Assembly: GCA_028868905.1 (NCBI GenBank) | Contig: JAGWTQ010000009.1 | Location: 1 to 39,575, forward strand | Length of the DNA stretch: 39,575 bases | Reading direction: 5' to 3' | DNA from: Betaproteobacteria bacterium | Lineage (GTDB): Bacteria > Pseudomonadota > Gammaproteobacteria > Burkholderiales > Ferrovaceae | Shown here: one piece after another, positions 1 through 13,982 of the stretch | Position numbering within the stretch: the first letter of the stretch is position 1 | Layout: every line of letters begins with the position of its first letter | Position numbers and translations under genes: made by a program | Notes under the pieces: model-generated | Database searches by the model: none | Seen by the model: the letters and a program-made list of their open reading frames with translations, nothing else | What the model was told of the DNA's origin: nothing

Positions 1-54
1 CGCCGACAACGCCTGGAAGAACTGGCTGATTTCATCGTTAACCGCCGCAGTTGA
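1..54 (+). CDS. ispA: 3' end of a polyprenyl synthetase, probably farnesyl diphosphate synthase (partial)
   Basis: Frame 1 reads [18 protein letters not shown]-terminal style of IspA and position directly upstream of dxs. Only 17 codons visible. Confidence 0.55.
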   Translation, partial: RRQRLEELADFIVNRRS

Positions 55-68
55 AGGGCAAAATTTCC

Positions 69-1955
69 ATGTCACCCACACCGCTGCTCGATCAGATTCA
101 ATGGCCGCACCAGCTGCGCCAACTCGATCGGCGCGAGCTGGACACGCTGGCCAAGGAATTGCGGCAATTCATCGTGGAATCCGTGGCGCACACGGGGGGG
201 CATCTCTCCAGCAACCTGGGAACGATTGAGCTCGCCATTGCGCTTCATTACGTATTCGACACCCCCGATGACCGCCTGGTATGGGACGTGGGGCACCAGA
301 CCTATGCCCACAAGATCCTGACGGGGCGACGCGCCGGCATGAGCCGGTTGCGCATGAAGGGAGGGCTGTCCGGATTTCCGCGGCGTTCCGAAAGCGAATA
401 CGATACATTCGGGACCGCCCATTCCAGCACCTCCATCAGCGCCGCACTCGGCATGGCCACCGCTTTCAAGCGTTCGGACAGCCCTCGGCGGGCCATTGCC
501 GTCATTGGCGACGGCGCCCTCACCGGAGGGATGGCCTTCGAAGCCATGAACAATGCGCGCAACACCGGGGCCAACCTGATCGTCGTCCTCAACGACAACG
601 AAATGTCCATCTCCCACCCCGTAGGGGCCCTGAGCAATCATCTGGCCCGCATCATGTCCGGCCGGGTCTACAACACCATGCGCCGCGGCGGGGAAAAAGT
701 GCTGGGGGTTGCCCCGCCGATCCTGGAATTTGCCAAGCGCTGGGAAGAACACATGAAGGGCATGGTGAACCCTCCCGCCACCCTGTTCGAGGAATTTGGT
801 TTCAACTACATCGGCCCCATCGACGGCCATGACCTCGACACCCTCATTTCAACGCTCAACAACGTGCGCAAGCTCGATGGGCCGCAGTTCCTGCATGTGG
901 TGACACGCAAGGGAAAGGGTTACGAACCTGCCGAAGCGGATCCCATCCTGTACCACGGCGTGACGCCCTTCGACCCCCAGGTGGGCATTCGCCCCAAGGC
1001 AGCCCAAAAACCCACGTACACCCAGGTATTCGGCGACTGGCTGTGCGACATGGCGGAACAGGACGGGCGGCTGTACGGCATAACGCCCGCCATGTGCGAA
1101 GGCTCCGGCCTGGTCCGTTTCTCCAAAGCGTTCCCCGAGCGCTATTTCGACGTGGGCATTGCCGAACAGCATGCCCTCACGTTTGCTGCAGGCCTGGCCT
1201 GCGAAGGCATCAAGCCGGTCGTAGCCATTTACTCCACCTTCCTGCAACGGGCCTATGACCAGCTGATTCATGACATCGCCTTGCAGAACCTGCCCGTGCT
1301 GCTGGCCATCGACCGCGCGGGACTCGTGGGGGCCGATGGCGCCACCCATGCCGGCAGCTTTGACTTGAGCTACCTGCGCTGCCTGCCCAACATGACGGTC
1401 ATGGCGCCAGCGGACGAAAACGAATGCCGGCAGATGCTCTACACCGCGTTCCAGATCAATGGCCCCACGGCGGTCCGCTACCCGCGCGGCAGCGGGCCGG
1501 GGGTACTGCCCCAGAAGGAAATGAGCGCCTTGCCCATCGGCCGGGGCGAAATCCGTCGCCAGGGCCGGTCAGTGGTCTTGCTGGCCTTTGGTGCCCTGCT
1601 TCAGCCCGCCCTGGAAGTCGGCGAACGCCTGAACGCCACCGTGGTCAACATGCGTTTTGTGAAACCACTGGACGAAGCGCTGGTCATAAAGATGGCGCTG
1701 ACCCATGACCTGGTGGTTTCGGTGGAAGAAAACACCATCCTGGGAGGGGCCGGATCCGCTGTCGGCGAGGTGCTATCCCGGGAAAACATTGCGACCCCCC
1801 TGCTGCAACTGGGGCTGCCGGACCGCTTCATAGACCAGGGGGATCCCGCCCAGCTGCTGGCCGATTGCGGACTCGATGCCGCCGGCATCGAGTCCGCCGT
1901 GGAGTCACGCCGGCAGGGCATGGCTTCCCTGCGCACCGGCGCAGCAAATGGCTAA
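69..1955 (+). CDS. dxs: 1-deoxy-D-xylulose-5-phosphate synthase
   Basis: ORF 51..1955; ATG at 69 ([10 protein letters not shown]...). Motifs [62 protein letters not shown]. Confidence 0.97.
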   Translation: MSPTPLLDQIQWPHQLRQLDRRELDTLAKELRQFIVESVAHTGGHLSSNLGTIELAIALHYVFDTPDDRLVWDVGHQTYAHKILTGRRAGMSRLRMKGGLSGFPRRSESEYDTFGTAHSSTSISAALGMATAFKRSDSPRRAIAVIGDGALTGGMAFEAMNNARNTGANLIVVLNDNEMSISHPVGALSNHLARIMSGRVYNTMRRGGEKVLGVAPPILEFAKRWEEHMKGMVNPPATLFEEFGFNYIGPIDGHDLDTLISTLNNVRKLDGPQFLHVVTRKGKGYEPAEADPILYHGVTPFDPQVGIRPKAAQKPTYTQVFGDWLCDMAEQDGRLYGITPAMCEGSGLVRFSKAFPERYFDVGIAEQHALTFAAGLACEGIKPVVAIYSTFLQRAYDQLIHDIALQNLPVLLAIDRAGLVGADGATHAGSFDLSYLRCLPNMTVMAPADENECRQMLYTAFQINGPTAVRYPRGSGPGVLPQKEMSALPIGRGEIRRQGRSVVLLAFGALLQPALEVGERLNATVVNMRFVKPLDEALVIKMALTHDLVVSVEENTILGGAGSAVGEVLSRENIATPLLQLGLPDRFIDQGDPAQLLADCGLDAAGIESAVESRRQGMASLRTGAANG

Positions 1956-2000
1956 TTTCCGCGTCATCACAGAATACGATTTCACTTCAGGAGCTTTTTC

Positions 2001-2816
2001 ATGAACGCCCGCGACCCCAACCCGATTCCGGACATCCAGTCCACGCCGGACACCCGCCAGATTGCCATCGATCGCGTGGGGATCAAGGGCATCCGCCATC
2101 CCGTCCGCATTTCAGACCGCGAACTCGGTGGAGCCCAAAGCACCATTGCCACGTTCAACATGTACGTTCACCTGCCCCAGCATTTCAAGGGAACGCACAT
2201 GTCGCGTTTCGTGGAAATCCTCAACCGCGAGGAACGGGAGATCTCCGTCAAATCCTTCGGCGCCATCCTGCGCGAAATGGTGGAACGGCTGGAAGCGCCG
2301 GCCGGCCACATTGAAATGAACTTCCCCTATTTCATCAACAAGGCGGCTCCGGTGTCCGGAGTCAAGTCGCTGATCGATTACGATGTCACGTTCATCGGTG
2401 AAATTACCGAGGGCAAGCAATCCTTCACCATGAAGGTGGTCATTCCCGTCACCAGCCTGTGCCCCTGCTCCAAGGAAATTTCGGACTACGGTGCGCACAA
2501 CCAGCGCTCCCACGTGACCATCACGGCACGCATCAACGCCTTTGTGTGGGTTGAGGAGGTCATCCGGATCGCTGAAGAATCAGCCTCCTGCGAATTGTTC
2601 GGACTGCTCAAGCGCCCGGATGAAAAATGGGTGACGGAGCGCGCCTACGACAACCCCAAGTTCGTGGAAGACATCGTGCGGGATGTGGCGCACCGTCTGG
2701 ACCAGGACACGCGCATCGATGCCTATGTGGTGGAATCCGAAAATTTCGAATCCATCCACAACCACTCGGCCTACGCCATGATCGAAAAGGACAAGCGCCG
2801 GGCTCCCGCCCCCTGA
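2001..2816 (+). CDS. folE2: GTP cyclohydrolase FolE2 (type IB)
   Basis: 271 aa; [39 protein letters not shown] characteristic of FolE2. Confidence 0.95.
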   Translation: MNARDPNPIPDIQSTPDTRQIAIDRVGIKGIRHPVRISDRELGGAQSTIATFNMYVHLPQHFKGTHMSRFVEILNREEREISVKSFGAILREMVERLEAPAGHIEMNFPYFINKAAPVSGVKSLIDYDVTFIGEITEGKQSFTMKVVIPVTSLCPCSKEISDYGAHNQRSHVTITARINAFVWVEEVIRIAEESASCELFGLLKRPDEKWVTERAYDNPKFVEDIVRDVAHRLDQDTRIDAYVVESENFESIHNHSAYAMIEKDKRRAPAP

Positions 2817-4496
2817 TCAGCGGGGCTTTGCCCAGGAATCGCGCAGCGTCACGGCCCGGTTGAACACCGGGCGACCGTCCTGGGAGGCGGCACCGTCCAT
2901 CGAGAAGTAGCCGTTTCGCTCAAACTGGAATTTCTCGCCGTCCCGGGCTTGGGCCAGGGCAGTTTCGATCCTGCAGTCCGGACGCAACTGTACGGAATGG
3001 GGGTTGAGCAACGGCCGGTAGTCCTCGGCGCCGCCTGGGTTGGGGTCACTGAACAGGCGGTCGTAGAGACGGACTTCCGCCTCGCTGGAATGTTCCAGCG
3101 ACAGCCAGTGGATGTTCCCTTTCACTTTGTATGTATCGGCGCCAGGCGTTCCGCTGCGGCTGTCCGGATGGTAAGTGCAGCGCACTTCCGTCACGGCCCC
3201 GGTGTGCGGGTCGGTGGTGAATCCGGTGCATTTGACCACGTAGGCATAACGCAACCGAACTTCTGCGCCGGGCGAAAGGCGGAAAAATCCTTTCACGGGT
3301 TCGGCCATGAAATCTTCACGCTCGATGACGAGTTCGCGCGAAAAAGGGATTGCGCGGCTGCCCCACTCCGATTTCTGGGGATGGTTGGGCACTTCGCACT
3401 GTTCCACCTGCCCTTCCGGATAGTTTTCGATCACCAGGCGCACTGGGTCGAGTACGGCAATGCGACGGATTGCCCGTTCATTGAGGTCGGTTCGCAGACA
3501 GTCTTCCAGCACGCTCACGTCAATCAGGCTGTCCGCCTTCGACACGCCGATGCGATCGCAAAACAAACGGATTGATTCGGGCGTGTATCCTCGTCTGCGC
3601 AAGCCCACCAGCGTTGGCATGCGGGGGTCGTCCCAGCCGCTCACATGCCGCTCCTCCACCAGTTCCAGCAATTTGCGCTTGCTCATCACGGTGTATGTGA
3701 GATTGAGGCGCGCAAACTCGTACTGGTGGGGCTGCCCGGGGACCGGGGTATTTCCCACCACCCAGTCGTAGAGGGGGCGGTGGTCTTCGAACTCGAGGGT
3801 GCAAATGGAATGCGTGATGCGCTCTTCCGCATCGGAAATGGCATGCGCATAATCGTACATGGGGTAGATGCACCAGGCCGTCCCGGTCCTCCAGTGCGGT
3901 ACGTGGCGAATCCGGTAAATGGCAGGGTCGCGCAAGTTGAGATTGGGCGAAGCCATGTCGATCTTCAGGCGCAGCACATAGGCGCCATCCCCAAACTCAC
4001 CGGCCCGCATGCGACGGAACAGGTCCAGGCTTTCCTCCGCAGGCCGGTCGCGCCACGGGCTGTTTTTTCCGGCCTCGGTGAGGTTACCGCGGTAAGCCCT
4101 GATTTCCTCGGCGCTCAGGCCATCCACATAGGCTTTTCCGGCCTTGATGAGACCTTCGGCATACTGGTAGCAGCGCTCGAAATAGTCGGAAGCGTAGTAC
4201 AGGTGAGACCCCCAGTCGAAGCCCAGCCAGTGCACGGTGTCCAGAATGGAGTCGGCGTATTCGGTGTCCTCTTTGGCCGGGTTCGTGTCGTCGAAACGCA
4301 TGTGACACACGCCGCCAAAATCCCGGGCAATGCCGAAATTGAGGCAGATGGACTTGGCATGGCCTATATGCAGGTAGCCGTTGGGTTCCGGCGGAAAGCG
4401 CGTGGCAATCCGGCCGCCGGTTTTTCCGCTGGCAAGGTCCTCTGAAACGATGTTACGGATGAAATTGGTGGCAGGAGCGGGCGTAGGATTGGACAT
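2817..4496 (-). CDS. glnS: Glutaminyl-tRNA synthetase
   Basis: 559 aa; TRFPPEPNGYLHIGHAKSICLNFG, FDDTNPAKEDTEY, VMSKRKL (KMSKS-like). Confidence 0.97.
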   Translation of the reverse strand: MSNPTPAPATNFIRNIVSEDLASGKTGGRIATRFPPEPNGYLHIGHAKSICLNFGIARDFGGVCHMRFDDTNPAKEDTEYADSILDTVHWLGFDWGSHLYYASDYFERCYQYAEGLIKAGKAYVDGLSAEEIRAYRGNLTEAGKNSPWRDRPAEESLDLFRRMRAGEFGDGAYVLRLKIDMASPNLNLRDPAIYRIRHVPHWRTGTAWCIYPMYDYAHAISDAEERITHSICTLEFEDHRPLYDWVVGNTPVPGQPHQYEFARLNLTYTVMSKRKLLELVEERHVSGWDDPRMPTLVGLRRRGYTPESIRLFCDRIGVSKADSLIDVSVLEDCLRTDLNERAIRRIAVLDPVRLVIENYPEGQVEQCEVPNHPQKSEWGSRAIPFSRELVIEREDFMAEPVKGFFRLSPGAEVRLRYAYVVKCTGFTTDPHTGAVTEVRCTYHPDSRSGTPGADTYKVKGNIHWLSLEHSSEAEVRLYDRLFSDPNPGGAEDYRPLLNPHSVQLRPDCRIETALAQARDGEKFQFERNGYFSMDGAASQDGRPVFNRAVTLRDSWAKPR

Positions 4497-4602
4497 GAGA
4501 CTGGCAGTTTAAGAACGGGCATAGGTCAAGCGGACACTCTACATCAAGCAGGGGTTGCCGCCAATCCGTTAAAATGCCTGAAAGCACATCGGAAGCCGCG
4601 CT

Positions 4603-5481
4603 ATGGCCAAGGCCCCATTTTTCCAGAACACCATTGCCATTGTTTACGATTTCGACGGTACGCTGTCCCCCCAGCCCATGCAGGAATATACCGTCCTGCC
4701 CAAGCTGGGCATTCGCCCCAGGGATTTCTGGAACCAGGTCGAACGGGAGTCCGAAGAGACCGTCTCGGAAAAAATGCTGGTCTACATGCGGCTGCTGCTG
4801 GAAGAAGCCCATGCGCGCAAAGTGAACATCAGCCGCAGCGATTTCCAGGCCATGGGCAAGCACATCCCTTACTTCCCGGGCGTGGAAGGCTGGTTCCGGC
4901 GCATCAATACCTATGTCCGCCAACGGGGCCGGGGACAATGCCACATTCGCCACTACATCGTCTCGGCCGGAATGAAAGAGATCCTGGAAGGCATTTCCAT
5001 TCGCCCGTACTTCCAGCAAATCTACGCCTCCGAATACCATTTCAACTTCCAGGGCATCGCCACGTTTCCCAAACTGCTCATCACGGACACCACCAAGACC
5101 CAGTACCTGTTCCGGGTCAACAAGGGCAAGGAAACCCTGGGGGAGTCCATCAACGAGCATATGCCGGAACATGAACGGCCCATTCCATTCCAGAACATCA
5201 TCTACATCGGAGACGGCATGACCGATGTCCCCAGCATGGCCCTGACCAAGAAAAGCGGAGGGCATACCATCGCCGTTTACCCGGCCCGCAACCGGAACGA
5301 CCGTGAAACGTGCGTCAAGCTGCTCTCCGCCAATCGCGTGGATTTCATCGCCCCGGCCGACTACCGCTCTGAAAGCAAGCTCTCCTCGCGCGTGAAACTG
5401 CTGCTGGATGCCATCATCACGGACATTGCCTACCGCCAGGAAGTCGCCTCCTGCAGAACGGAGCACCGCCTGATCCGATGA
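4603..5481 (+). CDS. HAD-family hydrolase (phosphoserine phosphatase-like)
   Basis: 292 aa; VYDFDGTLSPQ HAD motif I and YIGDGMTDVPSM late HAD motif. Confidence 0.85.
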   Translation: MAKAPFFQNTIAIVYDFDGTLSPQPMQEYTVLPKLGIRPRDFWNQVERESEETVSEKMLVYMRLLLEEAHARKVNISRSDFQAMGKHIPYFPGVEGWFRRINTYVRQRGRGQCHIRHYIVSAGMKEILEGISIRPYFQQIYASEYHFNFQGIATFPKLLITDTTKTQYLFRVNKGKETLGESINEHMPEHERPIPFQNIIYIGDGMTDVPSMALTKKSGGHTIAVYPARNRNDRETCVKLLSANRVDFIAPADYRSESKLSSRVKLLLDAIITDIAYRQEVASCRTEHRLIR

Positions 5482-6278
5482 GCCTGCCCGATCTCAATGA
5501 GGATGCCGTGCGCTCCGGCCTGGGCCCTGAAAAGGAGACCCTGCACCTGGTGATCGCGGAAACCGTGGATTCCACCAACGAGCGACTTCTTCACCTGGCA
5601 GCGGAAGGCATGCCCGGTGGTTACTGCCTGGTCGCCCTGACCCAGACAGCCGGACGGGGAAGACAGGGAAATCGCTGGCTTTCGGACAGCCACGGATCGC
5701 TGACGTTTTCCCTGCTTTGGCGTTTTGACCACCGCACCCTGCCTCAGTTGAGCGGCCTTTCCCTGGCGGTATCGCTTGCGCTGGCCCGGGGACTCGACGA
5801 CATCGGCATCGACGGCCTCGCGCTGAAATGGCCCAACGATCTGCAGCGCCATGGCCGGAAGATCGCAGGCATCCTGGTGGAAACGGCGGAAACCGCCGCC
5901 ACGGGCGCAGCGGCCGTCATCGGCATCGGATTGAATGTGCGGCTTGATGAGCTGCTGGCCGACAGCCTGCCAAATCCGGCCTATGACCTGCGGGATGAAC
6001 AGGGCCGCACGCCATCCCGCAGCGACGTCCTGGCCGCGATTCTGCGCCACCTGCCTCCGGTGCTCCGGCAATTTGATGCCGAGGGGTTTATTCCATTCCA
6101 GGCGGAGTGGCTGTCCCGCAGCGCACACCGCGAACGCACCATCCGGATCACGCTGCCGGATCGCCGCGTCGAAACGGGAATCTGTGCCGGCCTGACCGGC
6201 GAAGGAGCCCTGCTCCTGAAACAAGGCGAGCGGATCACGCCCTTCCTCGCAGGCGACGTGTCGCTGCGCCTCAACTGA
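5478..6278 (+). CDS. birA: Biotin--[acetyl-CoA-carboxylase] ligase
   Basis: 266 aa; STNERLL, TQTAGRGRQGNRWLS, LKWPNDL, KIAGILVE motifs. Confidence 0.93.
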   Translation: MSLPDLNEDAVRSGLGPEKETLHLVIAETVDSTNERLLHLAAEGMPGGYCLVALTQTAGRGRQGNRWLSDSHGSLTFSLLWRFDHRTLPQLSGLSLAVSLALARGLDDIGIDGLALKWPNDLQRHGRKIAGILVETAETAATGAAAVIGIGLNVRLDELLADSLPNPAYDLRDEQGRTPSRSDVLAAILRHLPPVLRQFDAEGFIPFQAEWLSRSAHRERTIRITLPDRRVETGICAGLTGEGALLLKQGERITPFLAGDVSLRLN

Positions 6279-7003
6279 TGCGCCTCGCACTCGACATCGG
6301 CAACAGCCGCATCAAGTGGGGACTGCGCCAGAACCACCGATGGCATTCCCAGGGTGCCCTGCCGACGATCGAATGGCCGCGGATTGAAGCGCTGTTGCAC
6401 GACCATCAGGAAGTGACCGAAGTGTGGGCATGCCACGTGGCCGAAGCGTCCGTCGCTGCCGGCATTGAAGCGGCCTGCGCCGCGGCGCAGATCCCGTTGC
6501 GCTGGGTCGAGTCGGCCTCCTCTGCCGGGGGCATCGTCAACCGTTACGACAAACCCGGGCAGCTGGGAACGGACCGGTGGGTGGCCCTCATCGGCGCCCG
6601 CGCCCGGACAACCCATCCGGTCATTGTCGTCAATGCCGGCACCGCCACCACCATCGATGCCCTGAGCAGCACGGGAGAGTTTCTGGGGGGCATGATTCTG
6701 CCCGGATTGACCCTGATGCGGCAGGCCTTGCACCGTGGAACCGCTGCGCTGCCTTCAGAACCTTCCGGATGCTTCGCGCCCTTTCCCCGCAACACCGCCG
6801 ACGCGATCGTCACCGGCTCCATTGCGGCCACTGTCGGCGCCATCGAGTCCCTGGCACAAACCCTGACCGCTCACGAATCATCGGAAGTGTACCGCCTGCT
6901 CAGCGGCGGCCATGCGGAAACGTTGCAGCCTCATGTGAAAATGCCGACGGAGCGGGTGACTTATCTGGTTCTGGAAGGGCTGGCGCGACTGATGGAAAGC
7001 TGA
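6278..7003 (+). CDS. coaX: Type III pantothenate kinase
   Basis: Within ORF 6107..7003, start ATG at 6278 overlapping the birA stop; MRLALDIGNSRIKWG, GTDRWVALIGAR, VVNAGTATTIDAL, GGMILPGL. Confidence 0.93.
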   Translation: MRLALDIGNSRIKWGLRQNHRWHSQGALPTIEWPRIEALLHDHQEVTEVWACHVAEASVAAGIEAACAAAQIPLRWVESASSAGGIVNRYDKPGQLGTDRWVALIGARARTTHPVIVVNAGTATTIDALSSTGEFLGGMILPGLTLMRQALHRGTAALPSEPSGCFAPFPRNTADAIVTGSIAATVGAIESLAQTLTAHESSEVYRLLSGGHAETLQPHVKMPTERVTYLVLEGLARLMES

Positions 7004-7004
7004 A

Positions 7005-7496
7005 TCAAAGACGGATGCGCTGGAGCAAAGCCGTGGTGGAACGTTCGTGCTCGAAAGGGATGGAGTACACGCGCCCTCCTCGGGCCAGCACTTCGGCCGC
7101 ACCCACGATCTGTTCAACGGGCCAGTCGCCCCCTTTCACCAGCACGTCGGGTCGACATTCCAGGATACGTTGCAACGGCGTGTCTTCCTCAAACCAGGTC
7201 ACCGCATCCACGCTGCCCAGGGCTGCGAGCACGGCCATTCGATCAGCCAATACATTGATGGGGCGGTCGGCACCTTTTCCCAGGCGCCGTACCGAATCAT
7301 CCGAGTTGACGGCAACCACGAGGGCCGCCCCCAGTGAACGCGCCTGGGCCAGATAAGTCACGTGGCCCCGGTGCAGAATATCGAACACCCCGTTGGTAAA
7401 CACGAGCGGACGTGGCAATTCCCGGAACCGTTCCAGCCATTGGCCCGGTGAGGCGATTTTGCGTTCGAAATCCGGCGCCGGAAAAGCTTGGGGCAT
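7005..7496 (-). CDS. rfaE2: D-glycero-beta-D-manno-heptose 1-phosphate adenylyltransferase (RfaE2/HldE C-terminal type)
   Basis: 163 aa; VFTNGVFDILHRGHVTYLAQAR, VKGGDWPVEQIVGAAEVLARGG. Confidence 0.92.
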   Translation of the reverse strand: MPQAFPAPDFERKIASPGQWLERFRELPRPLVFTNGVFDILHRGHVTYLAQARSLGAALVVAVNSDDSVRRLGKGADRPINVLADRMAVLAALGSVDAVTWFEEDTPLQRILECRPDVLVKGGDWPVEQIVGAAEVLARGGRVYSIPFEHERSTTALLQRIRL

Positions 7497-7504
7497 GACC
7501 GCCC

Positions 7505-8826
<1,322 letters not shown>

Positions 8827-8854
8827 TCAGATGGGCCGCCCATGGGAAAAACGG

Positions 8855-9259
8855 TCACAGGCAGAAGATGTCGCGCAGCCATTCCAGTGTTTCTCCTGCC
8901 TCGCCCTCGATGAGTATGGCGTCAAAACGGCAGGCAAGGGTAACTCTGAATACCGCCAAGTAATGGCGGGCTGCCGCCGCCAGTCGCCGCTGCTTGCGGA
9001 CATCGATGCTTTCGGCAGCCCCTCCGAACCGCTTTCCGGAACGCCATCGCACTTCCACGAAAACCAGCGTATCCCGGTCGCGCGCCACAAGGTCCACTTC
9101 GCCCTGCCTGCAGCGGTAATTGCGCGCGATGATGCGCAGCCCGCGTTGTTCCAGGAACCAGGCAGCCAGGCCTTCCCCTTGTCGTCCCCGCTGCAGGGAC
9201 TGCGATCCCGAATGCTTGCCTAAGCTGCCTCGCCGCTCGAAAATGCCTTCATCTTTCAC
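8855..9259 (-). CDS. YraN / UPF0102 endonuclease-like protein
   Basis: 134 aa; GEGLAAWFLEQRGLRIIARNYRCRQGEVDLVARDRDTLVFVEVRWR. Confidence 0.9.
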   Translation of the reverse strand: MKDEGIFERRGSLGKHSGSQSLQRGRQGEGLAAWFLEQRGLRIIARNYRCRQGEVDLVARDRDTLVFVEVRWRSGKRFGGAAESIDVRKQRRLAAAARHYLAVFRVTLACRFDAILIEGEAGETLEWLRDIFCL

Positions 9260-9273
9260 GTTGGGGTCTCACC

Positions 9274-10122
9274 ATGTCGCAGCCTGCCGGTACTTTGTAT
9301 GTCATCGCCACCCCCATTGGAAATCGTGACGACATTTCCGCACGGGCCCTGAAAACGCTGGGGGAGGTGGACCTCATTGCGGCCGAGGACACCCGTAACT
9401 CCGGTTCCCTGATGGCGCATTTCGGCATTCACACCCCTTTGGCGGCCTTGCATGAACATAATGAGCGAAGCGCCTCGCGGGGTCTGCTCGAAAAACTCGA
9501 ATCCGGGCTGTCTGTCGGCCTGATTTCGGACGCAGGCACCCCGGGCATCAGCGATCCGGGCGCGCTGCTGGTGGATGCAGCACTTGCGGCCGGCGTTCGC
9601 GTGGTCCCGATTCCTGGGCCGAGCGCCTTGACGGCCCTGCTGTCCGTCGCCGGCTTTGCAGCAGGACCCACATTGTTTTACGGTTTTTTGCCACCCAGAA
9701 ACGGCCCGCGCGAGCGTACCCTGGAAAAGTTGCGAACGCTGCAAGCCACCCTGGTGTTCTACGAGGCGCCGCACCGCATCGAAGCCTGCATGGAAGCGCT
9801 GGCCCGCGTGCTGGGCGCTGAACGGCAAGTGGTGATCGGTCGGGAACTCACGAAACTGTTTGAGACGGTGCACCGGACCACGTTGGCCGGAGCGCTGGGG
9901 TGGCTTGCCGCAGATCCCAACCACCGCCGCGGGGAATTTGTCCTGGCCGTGGAAGGCGCACCTGCCGATGACAGCCCCGACCCGTCATCCTGCGACAGGC
10001 TTCTGAAGGCTCTTCTGGAAAAACTTAGCGTGGGAGACGCCGTTCGGGTGGCCGTGGAAGCCACCGGACTGGGCCGGAAACTCCTGTACGAACGCGCTCT
10101 GGTTCTGTCGGAGCGGCGCTAG
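9274..10122 (+). CDS. rsmI: 16S rRNA (cytidine-2'-O)-methyltransferase
   Basis: 282 aa; [62 protein letters not shown]. Confidence 0.95.
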   Translation: MSQPAGTLYVIATPIGNRDDISARALKTLGEVDLIAAEDTRNSGSLMAHFGIHTPLAALHEHNERSASRGLLEKLESGLSVGLISDAGTPGISDPGALLVDAALAAGVRVVPIPGPSALTALLSVAGFAAGPTLFYGFLPPRNGPRERTLEKLRTLQATLVFYEAPHRIEACMEALARVLGAERQVVIGRELTKLFETVHRTTLAGALGWLAADPNHRRGEFVLAVEGAPADDSPDPSSCDRLLKALLEKLSVGDAVRVAVEATGLGRKLLYERALVLSERR

Positions 10123-10604
10123 TCGCGGAAATTGTTGAACTGGAGCGGCAGCCCCAGATCGCTGGATTTGATAAGGGCAATCGCTTCCTGCAAGGCATCC
10201 CGTTTGGCGCCGCTCACGCGCACGGCCGTTCCCTGGATGCTTCCCTGCACTTTCAGCTTGCTGTCTTTCAGCAGCTTCACGATTTTTTTGGCGATTTCGG
10301 TTTCGACACCCACTTTCACGGTCACCAGCTGCTTGACCTTCCCGCCGCTGATGGTCTCCTCGGGCTTGACATCGAGGGCCCGGATATCGATCCCCCGCTT
10401 GACCAGTTTGAGGTTGAGGATTTCCTTGACCTGTTCCAGCTTGAAGGGGTCGTCGGCAAACACCGTGAGGGCATATTCATTCTGCTCCACCCTTGCATCG
10501 GAGCCTTTGAAGTCAAAGCGGGCACTCACTTCACGGTTGACTTGCTCCACCGCGTTGCGCACTTCCTGCTTGTCCACTTCCGAAACCACGTCAAATGAAG
10601 GCAT
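10119..10604 (-). CDS. YajQ family nucleotide-binding protein
   Basis: 161 aa; [38 protein letters not shown]-terminal [10 protein letters not shown]. Confidence 0.95.
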   Translation of the reverse strand: MPSFDVVSEVDKQEVRNAVEQVNREVSARFDFKGSDARVEQNEYALTVFADDPFKLEQVKEILNLKLVKRGIDIRALDVKPEETISGGKVKQLVTVKVGVETEIAKKIVKLLKDSKLKVQGSIQGTAVRVSGAKRDALQEAIALIKSSDLGLPLQFNNFRD

Positions 10605-10616
10605 GCCCCCTCCCGG

Positions 10617-11834
<1,218 letters not shown>

Positions 11835-11848
11835 GAATCCTCGATTCC

Positions 11849-12766
11849 TCAGTTTTGGGCCACTTGCCCCAGTATCAGATATTCCATCAGCGCCTTTTGG
11901 GCATGCAGGCGGTTTTCCGCTTCATCCCAAACCACGCTCTGCGCGCCTTCCAGCACTTCTGCGGACACTTCCTCGCCCCGATGGGCCGGCAGGCAATGCA
12001 TGAACAACGCATCAGGCCGGGCCACCGCCATCATTTCGGCATCCACCTGGAAGTCGGCAAAATCACGCTTGCGCTCGTCCGTTTCAGCCTCAAACCCCAT
12101 GCTGGTCCAGACATCGGTGGTCACGAGATCCGCGTTCCGGGATGCCTCCATGGGGTCGGCAAACAGGGTGAGATGGGGCTTTTCCGCTTCGGAAATCAGC
12201 GATTCGTTGATCCCATACCCCTCGGGCGACGCCACGTGGAGCTGAAAATCGAAAATCGCTGCCGCCTGCAGCCAGGTGCTGCACATGTTGTTGCCATCAC
12301 CGATCCAGGCCACGGTTTTTCCGGCTATATCCCCGCGATGCTCGATGTAGGTGAACACATCGGCCAGGATCTGGCAGGGATGAAACTGGTTGGTCAGCCC
12401 GTTGATGACGGGAACACGGGAATAGGCCGCGAAACGCTCGATGATGGACTGGTCGAAGGTGCGGATCATCACCAGGTCCACCATGCGCGAAATGACACGC
12501 GCCACGTCTTCGATGGGCTCGCCGCGGCCGAGCTGGGTTTCACCGGTCGTCAGGTTGATGGAAGAGCCGCCCAGCTGGTGGATGCCCGCTTCGAAGGAAA
12601 CCCGGGTGCGCGTGCTCTGCTTTTCAAACACCATGGCCAGCATCCGGTCCTTGAGCGGATGATAGATGGTGTAGGACTTGAACATGGCCTTGATGAGCCG
12701 CGTGCGTTCAAACAGGTATTCGAACTCGTCCTTCGTAAAATCCCTGAACTGGAGAAAGTGTTTCAC
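11849..12766 (-). CDS. argF: Ornithine carbamoyltransferase
   Basis: 305 aa; [43 protein letters not shown]. Confidence 0.96.
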   Translation of the reverse strand: MKHFLQFRDFTKDEFEYLFERTRLIKAMFKSYTIYHPLKDRMLAMVFEKQSTRTRVSFEAGIHQLGGSSINLTTGETQLGRGEPIEDVARVISRMVDLVMIRTFDQSIIERFAAYSRVPVINGLTNQFHPCQILADVFTYIEHRGDIAGKTVAWIGDGNNMCSTWLQAAAIFDFQLHVASPEGYGINESLISEAEKPHLTLFADPMEASRNADLVTTDVWTSMGFEAETDERKRDFADFQVDAEMMAVARPDALFMHCLPAHRGEEVSAEVLEGAQSVVWDEAENRLHAQKALMEYLILGQVAQN

Positions 12767-12768
12767 GG

Positions 12769-13941
12769 TCAGGCACCCAGGAAGCGCTTGATGATGGGGA
12801 CCAGCACCGACACGATCTGCTCGGTTTCTTCGTCATTCACGATCAGCGGGGGCAACAGGCGCACCACCTTGTCCGAAGTGACATTGACCAGCAGCCCGGC
12901 TTCGAGCGCCTGTTTAACGATGTCGGCGCATGGGCGGTCAAGCTCCACGCCCAGCATGAGTCCCTGGCCGCGAATTTCCAGTACACCGGGCACGCCTTCA
13001 AGGCCGCTTTCAAGTCCGCGCCTGAGCCGCTCGCCCTGATGCAGCGCGTTGGCCCGCAGGCCCTCTTCTTCCATGATGTCGAGCGTGGCCAGTGCCGCCG
13101 CGCACACCAGCGGACCGCCACCAAAGGTGGTTCCGTGGCTGCCCGGCTTGAACACCTCGGCCGCTGGCCCGTCGGCCAGGCAGGCGCCGATCGGCACGCC
13201 GGAGCCCAGGCCTTTGGCAAGCGCCATGACGTCAGGCTTTACGCCCGCGTGCTGAAAGGCGAACCAGTGGCCGGTCCGCCCGATGCCTGTCTGCACTTCG
13301 TCCAGCATGTAAAGCCAGCCGCGTTCCCGGCACAAGGCATGCAATGCTTTCTGGTAGGCGATGTCGGCCACGTTGATGCCGCCTTCGCCCTGGATGGGTT
13401 CCAGCAGCACGGCCACGATGTTCTGGTTGTGCTCAGCGACCGCCTTGACCGCATCCAGGTCGTTGTAAGGCACGCGCACGAAACCGGCCACCAGCGGCTC
13501 AAAACCCGCCTGGGCCTTGCGGCTTCCGGTAGCCGACAGCGTGGCGATGGTCCTTCCGTGCCACGCCTTTTCCATGACGATGATGGTGGGCACTTCCACC
13601 CCGCGCTGATGGCCGTAAAGACGTGCCAGCTTGATGGCCGCTTCGTTGGCTTCGGCGCCCGAATTGCAGAAAAACGCCTGCGACATGCCGGACAAGGCGC
13701 ACAGGCGGTCAGCCAGCGCTTCCTGGCGCAGCACCCGGTAAATATTGGACGTGTGAATGAGTGCAGCCGCCTGGTCGGCAATCGCCCGAACCAGCTTGGG
13801 ATGCGCGTGCCCCACTCCGTTGACGGCAATGCCGGAAAGCGCGTCCAGATAGCGCCGTCCCGCCTCGTCCCACAGCCAGGCACCCTCCCCGCGCACAAAA
13901 GCCACAGGCAGTCTTGCGTAGGTGTTCATCACATGGCTCAT
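12769..13941 (-). CDS. argD: Acetylornithine/succinylornithine aminotransferase
   Basis: 390 aa; FCNSGAEANEAAIKLAR, LDEVQTGIGRTGHWFAFQ, DVMALAKGLGSGVPIGACL. Confidence 0.95.
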   Translation of the reverse strand: MSHVMNTYARLPVAFVRGEGAWLWDEAGRRYLDALSGIAVNGVGHAHPKLVRAIADQAAALIHTSNIYRVLRQEALADRLCALSGMSQAFFCNSGAEANEAAIKLARLYGHQRGVEVPTIIVMEKAWHGRTIATLSATGSRKAQAGFEPLVAGFVRVPYNDLDAVKAVAEHNQNIVAVLLEPIQGEGGINVADIAYQKALHALCRERGWLYMLDEVQTGIGRTGHWFAFQHAGVKPDVMALAKGLGSGVPIGACLADGPAAEVFKPGSHGTTFGGGPLVCAAALATLDIMEEEGLRANALHQGERLRRGLESGLEGVPGVLEIRGQGLMLGVELDRPCADIVKQALEAGLLVNVTSDKVVRLLPPLIVNDEETEQIVSVLVPIIKRFLGA

Positions 13942-13982
13942 GAGGCTATCCCTGCAATCAAAACGTCCGTTCCAAATGAAAT

